DNA from: Micromonospora sp. MW-13
GTDB lineage: Bacteria > Actinomycetota > Actinomycetes > Mycobacteriales > Micromonosporaceae
Length of the DNA stretch: 64,000 nucleotides
Direction: 5' to 3'
Assembly (NCBI RefSeq): GCF_003434305.1
Contig: NZ_QKKX01000038.1
Coordinates: 1-64,000 of the forward strand
The position numbers and the translations under genes are program-made. This document shows positions 62,935 to 64,000 of the stretch, piece after piece. The notes beneath the pieces were generated by a model, which was given only the letters and a program-made list of their open reading frames with translations, ran no database searches and was not told the origin of the DNA. The stretch's first letter is position 1. Every line of letters starts with the position of its first letter.

Positions 62935-64000
62935 TCAGCCCTTCACCGTCAGGATGGGCTGGAGTTCGGCGACGGGCCGGGCGACGTCCGCTCGATGGAG
63001 GCTGTTGACGACCGGGCCGACGTCCTTGTACGCCCACGGCGCTTCCTGTTTGAGGTCACGGCGCCAGGCATCGATGATGTCCCGGCGGGCGGCCACGGCC
63101 GGGTCGCGGTGGTTGAGCGGGGTGACGACCCGGAACTCCCGGAGGAAGGCGTCCAGTTCGGCGTCGCTGCCACGGGCCGCCGCGCCGCGGGGAACCCGAC
63201 GGCCAGCGCCGTGGCAGGCGCTACTCAGTGCGCGGGGTTCGCCGAGCCCGCGGAGCAGGTAGCTGGGTGCGCCCATGGAGCCGGGCACGATGACCGGCTC
63301 GCCCCACAGCTCGGGGCCCCGGTGCGCATGGCCGATGATTCCTCCCGCCGGGGTGGCACCCTTGCGGTGCAAGACGGTGCCGTCGTCGCCGGGCCAGAGC
63401 AGGTTATGCGGCGCGTCGTAGATCAGCCGAGCACCGGTCTCGCCGACCAAATCGGCAAGGCCGGCGCGCAGCATCAACGCCAGGAAGAACCGATTGCCGA
63501 TGGCGAAGTTGGCCGCGTTGGCGAACGCGGTCAGGTACCGTTCCCGCCGCGACGCGCTCGGTTCGTCGAGCAGCAACGGCAGGATCCGGTTGTTCGGCAT
63601 CGGTACACCGCGCGGCCAGGCTGCACGGGCCTGGTCCTGGCCGGTGGCGTTGGCCTGGTGCCCCAGCGACAGCGAGCCGCTGTGCACCATCAGCACCACC
63701 CGGCCGGGTACCAGGCCCCAGGCGTGCGCGGCCGCACCGTCATGGATGGCCGACACGTACTGCACTTCGGCGAAGTGATTGCCGCCGCCGACACTGCCGA
63801 TCACGCTGTCGTAGCTCGTCCCGCCACCGCTGCTGATCCAGTCACGGAACCCGGACGCGGACGTGACCGGGAAGCCTGTCGCGTGGAGCCGTCCACTGAG
63901 GTCGGTCGTGTCATCCGGGCGGACCTGCCGCCACGCGCCGTCGGCGTCGGTCGGGACACCACTGTCGAGCAACCCAGGCAGCCCGTCGCGGAGCAATCCT
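62935..64000 (-). CDS. rtcB: RtcB-type RNA ligase (5' end outside window)
   Basis: About 354 C-terminal residues of a tRNA-splicing/RNA-repair ligase that joins 2',3'-cyclic phosphate or 3'-phosphate to 5'-hydroxyl ends using GTP and manganese. Visible are GSVGGGNHFAEVQ with a metal His, LMVHSGSLSLGHQ, YDAPHNLLW, VIVPGSMGAPSYLLRG, the guanylated-His motif SSACHGAGRRVPRGAA, and the family's ending EAPWAYKDVGPVVNSLHRADV through LTVKG. The gene continues to the right. No archease gene is visible in the window. Confidence 0.9.
   Translation of the reverse strand, partial: GLLRDGLPGLLDSGVPTDADGAWRQVRPDDTTDLSGRLHATGFPVTSASGFRDWISSGGGTSYDSVIGSVGGGNHFAEVQYVSAIHDGAAAHAWGLVPGRVVLMVHSGSLSLGHQANATGQDQARAAWPRGVPMPNNRILPLLLDEPSASRRERYLTAFANAANFAIGNRFFLALMLRAGLADLVGETGARLIYDAPHNLLWPGDDGTVLHRKGATPAGGIIGHAHRGPELWGEPVIVPGSMGAPSYLLRGLGEPRALSSACHGAGRRVPRGAAARGSDAELDAFLREFRVVTPLNHRDPAVAARRDIIDAWRRDLKQEAPWAYKDVGPVVNSLHRADVARPVAELQPILTVKG

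Overview
The window is about 72-74% GC by eye, uses many GTG starts, and shows strong G/C third-position bias. It carries gene families typical of the Micromonosporaceae: a MurD2/MurL pair, an XRE plus DUF397 pair, DUF6230/DUF6114, and NgcEFG-type sugar transporters. I read it as chromosomal DNA of a Micromonospora-like actinomycete; this is inference from gene content, not a database match.

Layout. 1-5.9 kb: the end of a fused anthranilate-synthase/PhzE-type gene, wrbA, an acetyltransferase, a broken HAD hydrolase, a PRC-barrel protein and a winged-helix protein. 5.9-10.3 kb (minus strand): a complete LpqY-SugA-SugB-SugC-type trehalose ABC importer. 10.4-12.7 kb: a VOC remnant, a RusA-like protein, a small unknown protein and a HAD hydrolase. 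12.8-17.5 kb: a divergent pair of large glucan-active enzymes (GH63-like and glycogen-debranching-like). 17.5-26.2 kb: a glycosyltransferase remnant, a membrane Ser/Thr kinase, a YdjM-type protein, a GT2 enzyme with a possible coupled 34-codon ORF, a dead lacI with a perfect operator, a broken phosphotransferase, a MobA-like protein and a bifunctional exonuclease/DNA polymerase. 26.3-38.7 kb: two NgcEFG-type importers, the first with an SIS protein, an RpiR regulator and a divergent sugar kinase; an HTH-NB-ARC-TPR STAND protein lies between them. 38.9-43.0 kb: an acyltransferase and an aminotransferase/methylmalonate-semialdehyde dehydrogenase operon. 43.3-47.7 kb: an unknown protein, a secreted protein and a TetR/DUF6230/DUF6114 module. 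47.8-53.5 kb: NAD kinase, divergent murD2 and murL, and a PucR regulator. 53.6-55.5 kb: two coupled small Cys-motif proteins divergent from an XRE/DUF397 pair. 55.7-56.2 kb: a type I-E-like CRISPR array with no cas genes in view. 56.4-62.8 kb: an accessory block with a rifamycin-associated element, a glycosyltransferase stub, intact helR, an ABC-F/MFS operon and a truncated DHFR-like gene. The window ends inside an rtcB-like gene.

How the genes work together. Much of the window handles carbohydrate: three binding-protein-dependent importers but only one ATPase gene (the sugC/msiK type), the kinase/SIS/RpiR set for amino sugars, and two large glucan enzymes. MurD2 plus MurL would make the D-glutamate stem of peptidoglycan without free D-glutamate. 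The right-hand accessory block looks like antibiotic self-protection: HelR under a rifamycin-associated element, and a two-gene ABC-F/efflux operon. At least seven gene remnants are scattered through the window, which suggests active gene decay, or in places sequencing errors.
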